64,000 bases of DNA from an alpha proteobacterium U9-1i (GTDB lineage: Bacteria > Pseudomonadota > Alphaproteobacteria > Caulobacterales > Aquidulcibacteraceae), in NCBI GenBank assembly GCA_000974665.1, contig BBSY01000002.1, positions 1,178,001-1,242,000 on the forward strand, read 5' to 3'. The position numbers and the translations under genes are program-made. Shown piece by piece: positions 17,683 through 25,478 of this stretch. Numbering within the stretch: the stretch's first letter is position 1; every line of letters starts with the position of its first letter. The notes under the pieces were generated by a model that worked only from the letters and a program-made list of their open reading frames with translations, was not told the DNA's origin and searched no databases.

Positions 17683-18270
17683 ATGGCGCAAGCAGAAGCG
17701 GCGTTCGTTCACGAGACCGCTGTGATCGATGACAATGTCGAGATCGGCGCGGGCACCAAGATTTGGCATTTCAGCCACGTGCTTTCGCATAGCAAGATTG
17801 GGTCGGGCGTGTCCGTCGGCCAGAACGTGGCCATCGGTCCGAAGGTCAATGTCGGCAATGGCTGCAAAATCCAGAACAATGTCTCGCTCTACGAGGGCGC
17901 GACGTTGGAGGACGACGTGTTCTGTGGCCCGTCGTGCGTGTTCACCAATGTCTACACGCCACGCGCCTTCGTCAGCCGCAAGAACGAGTTCGGCAAAACC
18001 CTGGTGAAGAAGGGCGCCACCATCGGCGCCAACGCCACCATCGTCTGCGGCAAACCGAACGAAACCACCACGCTCGGGGAATATTGCTTCATCGCCGCCG
18101 GCTCCGTAGTCACAAAAAACGTCGCGCCGTACGCTTTGATGGCCGGCGCGCCCGCCAAGCGCATTGGCTGGGTCAGCAAGTCCGGCGAAGTGCTCAAGGC
18201 CGATCTCGTCTGCCCGCGCACTGGCGAGCGCTACGAACTCGCCGACGGTCAGCTGCGCCCGCTCAGCTAG
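17683..18270 (+). CDS. left-handed beta-helix sugar N-acetyltransferase (WbpD-like)
   Basis: 195 residues. The start (IGAGTKIWHFSHV, then SVGQNVAIGPKV and ATLEDDVFCGP) is the hexapeptide-repeat pattern of the WbpD/WlbB family. Those enzymes acetylate the 3-amino group of UDP-2-acetamido-3-amino-2,3-dideoxy-glucuronate on the way to a ManNAc(3NAc)A-type sugar. The nearby WecB-type 2-epimerase would fit the last step of that route, but the WbpA, WbpB and WbpE partners are not in the window. ATG 17683 is preferred over GTG 17671. The last 8 bases overlap the convergent rmlA. Confidence 0.85.
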   Translation: MAQAEAAFVHETAVIDDNVEIGAGTKIWHFSHVLSHSKIGSGVSVGQNVAIGPKVNVGNGCKIQNNVSLYEGATLEDDVFCGPSCVFTNVYTPRAFVSRKNEFGKTLVKKGATIGANATIVCGKPNETTTLGEYCFIAAGSVVTKNVAPYALMAGAPAKRIGWVSKSGEVLKADLVCPRTGERYELADGQLRPLS

Positions 18271-19153
18271 CGCCATGGCTCTGCGCGAGGTCGAGCAGGT
18301 AACGGCCATACTCGCTTGAGCCCATCGCTTTGCCCTGCGCCGTCACGGCGTCGGCGTCGATCCAGCCTTGCAGCAGCGCGATCTCCTCGGGGCAGGCGAT
18401 CTTCTGGCCCTGGCGTGTTTCGATCGTGCGCACGAACGCCGCCGCATCGTGCAACGCTTCGTGCGTGCCCGTGTCCAGCCACGCGAAGCCACGGCCCATC
18501 AGCTCGACGCTCAATTCGCCAGCGTCCATATAGCGCCGATTCAAATCCGTAATTTCGATTTCACCGCGCGCCGACGGCTTAAGCTCGTTCGCGTAGGCGC
18601 TCGCCCGGCCGTCGTAGAAATAGAGCCCCGTCACGGCCCAATGGGATTTCGGCTGCTTCGGCTTTTCTTCAATCGATAGCGCCTTGCCGGCCGCATCGAG
18701 TTCCACGACGCCATAACGCTGCGGATCCGCGACGCGATAACCGAACACGACCGCCCCATTGGCGCCGGCGCGTACTCGGGCGGCGATCTCCGCCAGCCAG
18801 AGGCTCATCGCGTGGCCGAAAAACAAATTGTCCCCCAGGATCAGTGCAGAGGGCTGGCCATCGACGAAATCCGCGCCCACTCGATAGGCATCGGCGACGC
18901 CGCGCGGTTCATCCTGAACCTTGTACGAAAGCTTCAACCCCCATTGCCCGCCATCGCCCAGGCAGCCTTCCAGCAAAGGCAAATCGCGCGGCGTGGAGAT
19001 GATCAGCATCTCGCGGATACCCGCGAGCATGAGTGTCGTCAGCGGGTAATAGATCATCGGCTTGTCGTAGACCGGCAGCAATTGCTTGCCGACCGCGCGG
19101 GTGCTCGGATAGAGCCGTGTCCCGGCGCCGCCCGCAAGAATGAGGCCTTTCAA
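18263..19153 (-). CDS. rfbA: glucose-1-phosphate thymidylyltransferase
   Basis: 296 residues, typical RmlA length. The N-terminal ILAGGAGTRLYPSTRAVGKQ block continues into LLPVYDKPMIYYPL, diagnostic of RmlA. It makes dTDP-glucose from dTTP and glucose-1-phosphate, the first step to dTDP-rhamnose and other dTDP-6-deoxy sugars. RmlD is 2 kb away on the same strand, but RmlB and RmlC are absent from the window. The single-gene unit converges on the acetyltransferase gene and diverges from the GT2 gene. Confidence 0.96.
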   Translation of the reverse strand: MKGLILAGGAGTRLYPSTRAVGKQLLPVYDKPMIYYPLTTLMLAGIREMLIISTPRDLPLLEGCLGDGGQWGLKLSYKVQDEPRGVADAYRVGADFVDGQPSALILGDNLFFGHAMSLWLAEIAARVRAGANGAVVFGYRVADPQRYGVVELDAAGKALSIEEKPKQPKSHWAVTGLYFYDGRASAYANELKPSARGEIEITDLNRRYMDAGELSVELMGRGFAWLDTGTHEALHDAAAFVRTIETRQGQKIACPEEIALLQGWIDADAVTAQGKAMGSSEYGRYLLDLAQSHGAS

Positions 19154-19257
19154 ATCATATCCTTGTCAGCGACGCCTGGATGCGCCCGGTGGTTTAAGCC
19201 GCGCGCGGCGGAAAGATCAATGAGGCGCTCCTGGCCAGCGTCCGCGGAGCCTCCAGC

Positions 19258-20091
19258 ATGACGCTGAGCGCGATTGTGGTGAGCTACCGCACCGGCCCAG
19301 TGCTGGATCAGTCGCTGGCGGCGCTGCTCAGCGCGCCGGGCGTCGATCAGATCGTGCTTGTGGACAACGGCAATCCCGCCGATGTCGAGGCGGAGCTCGA
19401 CGCCTGCGCCGCACGCGAGCCAAAACTCAAAGTTTTGCGCGGTCACGGTAATGTCGGCTTCGGCGCCGGCTGCAATCGCGGCGCTGACGCGGCAAGCGGC
19501 GACATTCTGCTGTTTGTGAACCCCGATGCCGTTCTCGCACCTGCGGCGCCGGCCGCTTTGAGCGCCGTACTCACAGGTTTACGCGCCCCAGCGATCGCTG
19601 GCGGCGACCTCCGCGACGAGGAAGGGCGCCCCGAACGTGGCTCCCGCCGTGATCGCGTCACTGTTTGGAGCGCATTCGTCAGTTTTTCCGGCCTTTCTCG
19701 GTTTGGACTGCGCGATATCAACCGCCACAACGACCCAATGCCGCAAAATCCGATCGAAGTAGGGGCCATTAGCGGTGCGCTCTTTGCGATGCGGCGCGCG
19801 GACTTTCTTGCGCTAAGTGGTTTTGACGAGGGCTATTTTTTGCATGTCGAGGACATCGACCTGTGTCGCCGCGCGGCCGAAGCCGGGGGAAAGATCGTAT
19901 TTGCACCAGGCCCACACGGCGTTCACGTGCGGTCCAGCAGCGACGCGCCCGTCCGAACGGTCGAGCAACACAAGGCCCGCAGCTTTTCACATTACTTTCG
20001 CAAATTCGCACGCAACCCCATCGAAGTGGCGGCGGCGCATCTGGTGGGTGGTTTCTTGCTGTTGCGCGCCGCACTGACTCGCGACGTTTGA
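19258..20091 (+). CDS. glycosyltransferase family 2 protein
   Basis: 277 residues. GT-A features: VVSYRTGP at the start, then VLRGHGNVGFGAGCNRGADAASGDI-type nucleotide binding and VNPDAV as the Asp-containing metal motif. The later FDEGYFLHVEDIDLCRRAAEAG is characteristic of rhamnosyltransferase-like GT2 enzymes. Neighbouring RmlA and RmlD make dTDP-rhamnose a reasonable donor, by inference only. Acts at the cytoplasmic face of the inner membrane. Confidence 0.88.
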   Translation: MTLSAIVVSYRTGPVLDQSLAALLSAPGVDQIVLVDNGNPADVEAELDACAAREPKLKVLRGHGNVGFGAGCNRGADAASGDILLFVNPDAVLAPAAPAALSAVLTGLRAPAIAGGDLRDEEGRPERGSRRDRVTVWSAFVSFSGLSRFGLRDINRHNDPMPQNPIEVGAISGALFAMRRADFLALSGFDEGYFLHVEDIDLCRRAAEAGGKIVFAPGPHGVHVRSSSDAPVRTVEQHKARSFSHYFRKFARNPIEVAAAHLVGGFLLLRAALTRDV

Positions 20092-20230
20092 TTTCTGTGC
20101 GGGACGTAACCTATAGTGCTTTTGGGGTAGAGCTCCGCTCACGGAGGCAAGGCCGTGAACAGGCTTCGTGCAAGTTCGCAAACGGCGGACCGCATTTGGT
20201 GATGAACACTGTTCGGTGTCGGGGGTCGAC

Positions 20231-21265
20231 ATGTCGCAAACGCGGCCAGCTTCTTACGTGCGCGGAAAACGAGTGCTCGTCACCGGGGCCGCAGGCAGCG
20301 TAGGCGCCGCGCTGAGCGAACGATTTGCCGAACTCGGGTGTAGCGGACTGATTCTGCTCGACCATTTTGATCACGGCTTGCTCGACGTCGCGGAGGCGAT
20401 CTCGAAGCGCCACCCAAATCTGCAGGTCGTCGATCTGCTTTGCGATGTGCGCGATCGCGAGCGCCTCGCAAGTGTCATGGAGCGCGCCGCTCCGGACATC
20501 GTCATCCACTGCGCCGCTTTGAAGCATGTGCACCTGGGTGAGCGGCATCCGGGCGAGTGCGTGCTCACCAACCTTATCGGCGTGCGCAATGCCTACGAGG
20601 CGGCGTTGGAGGCTGGCGCCGAGCGCTTCCTCCTGGTGTCGACAGACAAAGCCGCCGCGCCCGTGTGCGTGATGGGCGCGACCAAGCGTCTTGCCGAGCT
20701 CTACCTCGCCAACGTCGCTGGCGATTCCGCGATGCAGGTGAAGTCCGTGCGCTTCGGCAATGTGATGGCTTCCCAAGGTTCAGTGGCGCCGCGCTTCGCC
20801 GCGCAGATCGCTGCTGACGGCCCGCTCCAAGTCACGCATCCGCAGATGAAGCGCTTCTTCATGAGCTCCGACGAAGCCGTTGGCCTCATCGTCGACGTGC
20901 TCGCGCACGACGAGGCCGACACCGCCGTCGCATCCTATTTCATGGACATGGGCGAGCCGATGTCGATCCTCGAACTCGGCCGCAAGATGATCGCAGAATC
21001 CGGCCGCGACATTGCGATCGAGTTCATCGGCTTGCGCCCTGGCGAGCGGCTCGAAGAGCAATTGTTCGACGAGTTCGAGATGGTGACAGAGAGCGCACTC
21101 CGCGGAATCTACCGGCTCACGCCGAACGCCAGCTCTCTGATCGGGCATGACGACATTGCCGAACTTGAGCAGATGGCGCGCGTAATGGATGATGCCGTCG
21201 TCCGGCAACGCGTTTTCGCCAAGGTGGATGGGGCGCTCGGGCGCCAGTTATCGGCCGTCGGCTAA
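20231..21265 (+). CDS. CapD/FlaA1-like polysaccharide biosynthesis SDR, soluble form
   Basis: 344 residues from ATG 20231. Rossmann loop TGAAGSVGAAL and the family block STDKAAAPVCVMGATKR (about residue 140-156), where Met replaces the usual SDR Tyr, place it with UDP-GlcNAc 4,6-dehydratases of the FlaA1/CapD/PglF group. It lacks the N-terminal membrane helices of PglF/WbpM. The product would be a UDP-4-keto-6-deoxy sugar. The gene stands alone on +, converging on rmlD with a 4-base gap. Confidence 0.86.
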   Translation: MSQTRPASYVRGKRVLVTGAAGSVGAALSERFAELGCSGLILLDHFDHGLLDVAEAISKRHPNLQVVDLLCDVRDRERLASVMERAAPDIVIHCAALKHVHLGERHPGECVLTNLIGVRNAYEAALEAGAERFLLVSTDKAAAPVCVMGATKRLAELYLANVAGDSAMQVKSVRFGNVMASQGSVAPRFAAQIAADGPLQVTHPQMKRFFMSSDEAVGLIVDVLAHDEADTAVASYFMDMGEPMSILELGRKMIAESGRDIAIEFIGLRPGERLEEQLFDEFEMVTESALRGIYRLTPNASSLIGHDDIAELEQMARVMDDAVVRQRVFAKVDGALGRQLSAVG

Positions 21266-21269
21266 TCCA

Positions 21270-22139
21270 CTAACGACGTTGCAGCCTGGCCCACGATTGG
21301 CCGGCAGTGGTCGCGGCGCTACGCCAATCGATCGGCCCCAACAGAGCATCTGCACGTGATGTGTCGAGCGCGCTGAAAGGCGGGCGCTCGGCGGGCGTGG
21401 CAAAATCGGCGGATCGTGCGCCCACCAATTGACCAAGGTCCGCACCTGCGTCACGTGCTGCGTCGAACGCAACCTGACACCAGGCCAATCGAGAGGCGGG
21501 CGGTGAGCCGGCAACGTGTAAAATGTTGGGCGTCGCCACGCCCTCGATCATGAGTTCGGCGAGGCGCAACAAGCGCGACGCGAGGGGTGTCAGCGGCGTG
21601 GGCGAACCGACCTGATCCTCGACAGCACTGACGCGTTCGCGCTTGGAGGCGGCCTCCAGCATGCGCTCGAGGAAGTCCCCTTCGTGACCGAACAGCCAAG
21701 CGACGCGAGCTATGCAAGCGCGTCCGCCGATTTCAGCGATCGCCTGCTCGCCATCAAGCTTCGTGCGGCCATAGACATTGAGGGGGCTCGCGTCATCTTC
21801 TTCTCGCTTGGGCGCGTCGCCCCCCCCGAAAACATAGTCCGTCGAGATGTGGATTAGCGCGATGTCGCGCGTCATGCAGGCGATCGCGATTTGCCTTGCG
21901 CCAACCTCGTTTGCGCGCGCGGCCGCCCCAGGATCAGCTTCGGCGAGATCGACGCGAGAATAGGCCGCCGTGTTGATCACGAGTTCAGGTCTGAAGTGCT
22001 CCAGGGCAAGGTCGATGCTGTTGGGTTCAGAGATATCAAGCACCGTGCGAGCCGGCGCACAGACCTCGGCAGGGCGCGCCGCGCGTATCGCCTGCGCCAG
22101 TCGTCCGCCGCCACCCGTGACCAGAATTCGAGGAGTCAT
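21270..22139 (-). CDS. rfbD: dTDP-4-dehydrorhamnose reductase
   Basis: 289 residues from ATG 22139 (MTPRILVTGGGG). The frame stays open upstream to 22409 through the metK remnant's repeat, but that extension is antiphase translation, not protein. Family blocks: GGGGRLAQAI, VDLAEADPGAAARAN, HISTDYVFGG and VYGRTKLDGE with the catalytic Tyr/Lys. It catalyses the last NAD(P)H-dependent step to dTDP-L-rhamnose. It lies 11 bases downstream of the truncated metK stop, probably in one leftward transcript. Confidence 0.93.
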   Translation of the reverse strand: MTPRILVTGGGGRLAQAIRAARPAEVCAPARTVLDISEPNSIDLALEHFRPELVINTAAYSRVDLAEADPGAAARANEVGARQIAIACMTRDIALIHISTDYVFGGGDAPKREEDDASPLNVYGRTKLDGEQAIAEIGGRACIARVAWLFGHEGDFLERMLEAASKRERVSAVEDQVGSPTPLTPLASRLLRLAELMIEGVATPNILHVAGSPPASRLAWCQVAFDAARDAGADLGQLVGARSADFATPAERPPFSALDTSRADALLGPIDWRSAATTAGQSWARLQRR

Positions 22140-22150
22140 AATGAGGACTA

Positions 22151-22537
22151 CTACGCCAAGCGGCGTAGCTCCTCCACCAGATCGGTGCGTTCCCAGGAGA
22201 AACCACCCTTGTGGGCCGGCGTACGGCCGAAATGAAGCGAAGCGATAATCTCTTTCGTGAACGCCTTGTTCTTGGCTTTGGCTTTGGCTTTGGCTTTGGC
22301 TTTGGCTTTGGCTTTGGCTTTGGCTTTGGCTTTGGCTTTGCCGTCGCCCGTCTTTACGCGGACTTCGCCAGCCAAAATGATGCGGTTCGTCGTCACCATG
22401 GTTTCGCACGCAACGCGCGATTCCGGATCCGCCTCGATGAAGGCGTCGACAACCGTGTCGGAGATCCGGTCCGCGACTTTGTCGGGGTGGCCTTCGGATA
22501 CACTTTCGCTAGTGAACACGTACGAGTTTCGGGCCAC
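22151..22537 (-). pseudogene. metK: internally deleted S-adenosylmethionine synthetase with a hexanucleotide repeat at the junction
   Basis: A 128-residue open frame from GTG 22537. Residues 1-62 are normal MetK N-terminus ([35 protein letters not shown]). The last ~33 residues are the normal MetK C-terminus (HFGRTP...[14 protein letters not shown]). Between them about 270-300 residues are missing, including most of the ATP- and methionine-binding core and the glycine-rich loops. A (Lys-Ala)11 tract replaces them. The Shine-Dalgarno GGAGA (22544-22548) and the frame are intact, so a short protein may still be made, but it cannot be an active synthetase. A complete metK must exist elsewhere, or the sequence is misassembled here. 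Confidence 0.85.
22274..22339. repeat. (GGCTTT)11 hexanucleotide microsatellite
   Basis: Eleven uninterrupted copies of GGCTTT occupy 66 bases, read as GCC-AAA codons (Ala-Lys) in the metK remnant on the minus strand. The tract sits exactly where the metK core is missing. Because the unit is six bases, copy-number changes keep the frame. Opposite-strand frames give Phe-Gly and Ala-Leu repeats, which I consider spurious. Confidence 0.95.
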
Positions 22538-22546
22538 GCGGATTCT

Positions 22547-22589
22547 CCGAGTCGGGAAAAGTGCGCTCGTCTAAAGCGCCTCCACTCGG
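22547..22589 (-). promoter_or_regulatory. nested hairpin in the metK leader overlapping the ribosome binding site
   Basis: On the minus strand CCGAGT (22589-22584) can pair with ACTCGG (22552-22547). Inside it, GCGCT (22579-22575) pairs with AGCGC (22567-22563) around a 7-base loop. The outer 3' arm includes the first bases of the GGAG Shine-Dalgarno before GTG 22537. A structure that can hide the RBS is what one expects of a translational switch. Alphaproteobacterial metK leaders often carry SAM riboswitches, but I do not recognise the conserved SAM-II core here. Confidence 0.35.
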
Positions 22590-23037
22590 AAAGCAAATAA
22601 CAGCCGACGCGGTGGCCGCACGGGAACATGATGCGCGGCCGGACCCGGTGGCTCGAAGGGTCTGGGAAAATTTCCTAAAAACCAAAGCTGATGCTGATGG
22701 TGTTGGAAAGAGAGTTGCTACCGTTCAGTTTGTGGCTCCTTCTTGTTCGCTACACCTCGTCGCGATTTTCCTGACTTTGCAAGGTGGCTGCGCACCGATT
22801 TTCGCACCTTATCCCCTGCAAAACAGGCATTCTCCACTGTCCTCATCGCAATGCGAAAATCCTTGGATTTGACTGGACTTGCGCGGCGGACCGAGCGGTA
22901 GTGGCGAAGAAGCGGGGCCCAAAATCGCCTTCGTTCGCGCCCCCAGAGGCATAAGCAGGGGGCATTTCGGCAGTGGGAGGACCAGGTGGTCCTCTTGGCG
23001 CCTCGCGCGTCCCCAAGCCCCAAGCCGGAACTTCCAG
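22590..23037. other. non-coding junction between metK remnant and phage-derived genes
   Basis: About 450 bases without a convincing gene. The clearest structure is an inverted repeat, GATTTTCGCA at 22797-22806 and TGCGAAAATC at 22852-22861, with 45 bases between the arms. A weak GGACCA/TGGTCC pair lies at 22979-22992. The interval probably holds the left boundary of the phage block and the promoter of its + operon. No tRNA or integrase gene is present. Confidence 0.4.
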
Positions 23038-23637
23038 ATGAGTGACTGTCCCGAAGAATACCCTCTTGGCGAACGAGGTGCTTTGACCCGCGTGCGCGCA
23101 CCGAAGCGATACGCTACGGCGCGGCTCAACGACCTCCTTATCAGCACCCAGGAGGAAATGCGCATACTCGTAGCTCTGCGCGCCAATCTCACGGCCCACC
23201 ATGAATCCCTCGACGATCCTGAGCTCATGATGGTGATCGCCGAGGGAGAAACGTCGTTGTTGGAATTTCTTGACGCGCTCCTTGAAGCTGATCTCAGCGA
23301 TGAATCGCTGATCGCCGCCTTGAAGCGAAGCAAGGACACTATGGCGGTGCGCCTGCAACGCTTCGAAGAGCGACGGCAATCGCGACGGGTTGTCCTGGAG
23401 CAAGCCCTCACGCTGTTGGACCGAAAATCGCTTGAGCGGCCTACCGGTACAATCACGCTGTCCGAGCGTGCTCCGAGCCTCGTTGTCGACGAGGAGGCGC
23501 AGATACCAACGCGCTTCTTTGACCTCAAGCCCGTTCTCAACCGTCGCATGACGAAGGCGGCGCTCGATGCTGGCGAGACAATTGCCGGCGCGAGACTGTC
23601 AAATGGCTCGATCACGCTCAGTGTCCGGAGGCGATAG
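23038..23637 (+). CDS. siphovirus Gp157-like protein
   Basis: 199 residues from ATG 23038. The longer frame from 22879 adds 53 residues of Arg/Gly/Ser-rich, non-protein-like sequence. A long helical, acidic N-terminal half (about 30-130) is followed by the C-terminal pattern PTRFFDLKPVLNRRMTKAAL, then DAGETIAGARLSNGSITLSV. This strongly resembles the Gp157 family ending, where Lys/Arg replaces Thr and 'pGa.l....sl.i' closes the protein. Gp157-like genes accompany phage recombination functions; the biochemical role is uncertain. It lies two bases before the bet gene. Confidence 0.7.
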   Translation: MSDCPEEYPLGERGALTRVRAPKRYATARLNDLLISTQEEMRILVALRANLTAHHESLDDPELMMVIAEGETSLLEFLDALLEADLSDESLIAALKRSKDTMAVRLQRFEERRQSRRVVLEQALTLLDRKSLERPTGTITLSERAPSLVVDEEAQIPTRFFDLKPVLNRRMTKAALDAGETIAGARLSNGSITLSVRRR

Positions 23638-23639
23638 AC

Positions 23640-24572
23640 GTGACCGACCTTTCTCAACTGAAGGCGCCGGGTCGAAGGAGAGACTTTAGCGCCGCGCAGC
23701 TCGCGATGATCCGTCGCACTATTGCGCGCGTTTGCACCGATCCCGAGTTCGACGAGTTCATCGCAGTCGCGCAGCAAGCTGGGCTTGATCCGATGCGTCG
23801 CCAAATTGCACCACTCGTCCTCAACCCGGATGACCCAGATCGACGGCGGCTCATTCCTTGGGCGACGATCGACGGCCTTCGGGTGATCGCCGCGCGTCAC
23901 GGCGACTATCGGCCGATGGAAACTGCGCCCGAAATTGATCGTAGCGAAGACGCGGTCAATGCCGATTGTAACCCGCTTGGTATTGTTCGAGCAGAAGTGC
24001 GCGCATGGAAGCAAAGCGAAGGTCGCTGGTTCGCTGTCGCGGGGGAGGCCTGGTGGGACGAGTACGCACCAATCCGCCAAGTGTTCGAAGGCGACGAAAC
24101 GGGCTGTCGGAAGGCAAGCGGCAAGCGAGTGCTGGATCCTTCTTGGGCACGAATGGGACGTGTCATGATTACCAAATGCGCCGAAGCCCAGGCCCTTCGG
24201 CGAGGTTGGCCCGATGTGTTATCGGGCCTTTACGGCGAGGAGGAACTCCACGCACTGCGGTTCGATGATCGGACCGCGACCGACCGTCTGCGATCAAGAG
24301 ACGATACACGAAGACTGCAGAGCGTTGTCGATGGCGCGCTATGGTTTGTATTGGACCCCGCTGAAGGGCCAGTCGCACTTTCGAAAGCAGACGCACACAG
24401 TCGGGTTCTTGCCTTTGTCGAGGCCGCCAAGCCAGATGAAATCGTCGCATTCCAAGAGCGCAACCGGCTGAGCTTGCGGCTCCTATGGGAGTTTGATCCC
24501 GCATCAGCTTTTGCTCTGAAGCAGGCCGCCGAGCGGCAAACGCATGACCTCCGCGCAGGGGGCAAAGGATGA
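23640..24572 (+). CDS. bet: phage recombination protein Bet (RecT/Red-beta-like annealing protein)
   Basis: 310 residues, GTG start. Characteristic blocks are EFDEFIAVAQQAGLDPMRRQI, PWATIDGLRVIAARHGDY and, near residue 175, MGRVMITKCAEAQALRRGWP followed by SGLYGEEEL. This is the signature of Bet-type single-strand annealing proteins. They bind ssDNA and pair complementary strands during phage replication or recombination, usually beside a 5' exonuclease. No exonuclease gene is seen; the next gene is an HNH nuclease in ATGA overlap. Confidence 0.88.
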   Translation: MTDLSQLKAPGRRRDFSAAQLAMIRRTIARVCTDPEFDEFIAVAQQAGLDPMRRQIAPLVLNPDDPDRRRLIPWATIDGLRVIAARHGDYRPMETAPEIDRSEDAVNADCNPLGIVRAEVRAWKQSEGRWFAVAGEAWWDEYAPIRQVFEGDETGCRKASGKRVLDPSWARMGRVMITKCAEAQALRRGWPDVLSGLYGEEELHALRFDDRTATDRLRSRDDTRRLQSVVDGALWFVLDPAEGPVALSKADAHSRVLAFVEAAKPDEIVAFQERNRLSLRLLWEFDPASAFALKQAAERQTHDLRAGGKG

Positions 24573-24979
24573 AACTAGCACGTGGCGAAGTCCCGCAACG
24601 AGAATGCCGAGCGCGACCATCGAAGCGGCTAAAGCAATCGATACTTGCGGCGCAGAATTTCACCTGCCTCAATTGCCCGACGTCGTTGGTCGACGCTGAG
24701 TTCGACCATATCGTGCCTTTGGGGCTTGGAGGCGGGAACTCGCCGGACAATTGGGCGGCCCTGTGCTCCGATTGCCATCGGCGCAAAACCAAGGTCGATC
24801 TAAAGAAGATCGCGAAGTCTAAACGCCAGCGTCGTTTTCACGAAACGGGGCGATCGAGAGCCAAGTCGAGCGCAAGAGGGTTCGATACAAATCTTCGTCG
24901 TCACCTTGACGGTAGCGTATCGACGCGATGCCAATGCCCCGCTTGCTCACCGCCAGACGGGCGAGGCGCCGATGCTTGA
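24569..24979 (+). CDS. HNH endonuclease
   Basis: 136 residues. A zinc-binding HNH core is visible: CLNC (about residue 33), DAEFDHIVPLGLGGGNSPDN with the catalytic DH and the Asn, then CSDCHRRK. The C-terminal 45 residues are basic and unrelated. ATGA overlap with bet suggests translational coupling. It could act as the nuclease partner of the annealing protein or be a phage packaging-associated or homing-type nuclease. The match to the HNH fold is firm; the role is not. Confidence 0.85.
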   Translation: MKLARGEVPQRECRARPSKRLKQSILAAQNFTCLNCPTSLVDAEFDHIVPLGLGGGNSPDNWAALCSDCHRRKTKVDLKKIAKSKRQRRFHETGRSRAKSSARGFDTNLRRHLDGSVSTRCQCPACSPPDGRGADA

Positions 24980-25193
24980 CGCTGAAACGGCGACCGACGG
25001 CGTCGGCCCGCTCGGCAGCGCGCTTGCCGCTTTGCTCGAAGAGGGAGCTACGTTGGCCGCCCTTGCGGTAGGAGCCGACGAGGATGATTTTCGCCTCCGC
25101 GTCGCTAGGCTGCGCGCGGCTATCGACGACGCCTCTGTCCTGGTCGCCGCGATTTCCGTCCTTTTGAAGCGCGCCGGCTATTCGGAGCTTTAG
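24972..25193 (+). CDS. small hypothetical protein of the phage block
   Basis: 73 residues from ATG 24972, overlapping the HNH stop by 8 bases. Ala/Leu/Asp-rich and predicted helical, ending LLKRAGYSEL; no recognised domain. A longer frame from 24906 would lie within the HNH gene. Its only context is as last gene of the + phage operon. The 285 bases after it, to the convergent DUF5681 gene, contain no convincing frame. Confidence 0.5.
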   Translation: MLDAETATDGVGPLGSALAALLEEGATLAALAVGADEDDFRLRVARLRAAIDDASVLVAAISVLLKRAGYSEL

Positions 25194-25478
25194 CGGTGCT
25201 GGTGCGATCGGCGAATCGGAGCCCGAATTCGCCGAAAAAGCCGCACGAATGGAACACAGTGACCGGGCAGCATCGCGGCGTTGAGGCGGGGCTAATGATC
25301 GCGGCGAAGGTCGTCATCGGCATCGAGCAGGCTGGCGCCTCTTGGCTCGTCGTTGGCGCTGTGCGGCCGCGACGCTCATGAAAACCGCTCCATCAGCCGG
25401 TCAAACTTCGAGCGCCTCGCAGGCAAGACTAGGCGCCGTCGACACGATGCTTCTCGCATCGACGGCGCCGTGCCCGAA

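Noticed and set aside
22274-22339. Possible CRISPR array
   Set aside because: Repeat unit is 6 bases without spacers, so it is a microsatellite; no cas genes are present.
22157-22600. Frames with Phe-Gly or Ala-Leu repeats over the hexamer tract, and a 379-codon frame joined to rmlD
   Set aside because: They only read the GGCTTT repeat in other frames. The metK frame is the one whose flanks match a known protein.
22809-24080. 423-codon minus frame opposite the Gp157-like and bet genes
   Set aside because: The + strand genes match known phage families; the minus translation is Ser/Arg-rich without motifs.
25196-25381. Small + frame between the phage operon and the DUF5681 gene
   Set aside because: GTG start without a ribosome site, no motif, and alternative frames look no worse. 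Left as non-coding; it could still be a small phage gene.
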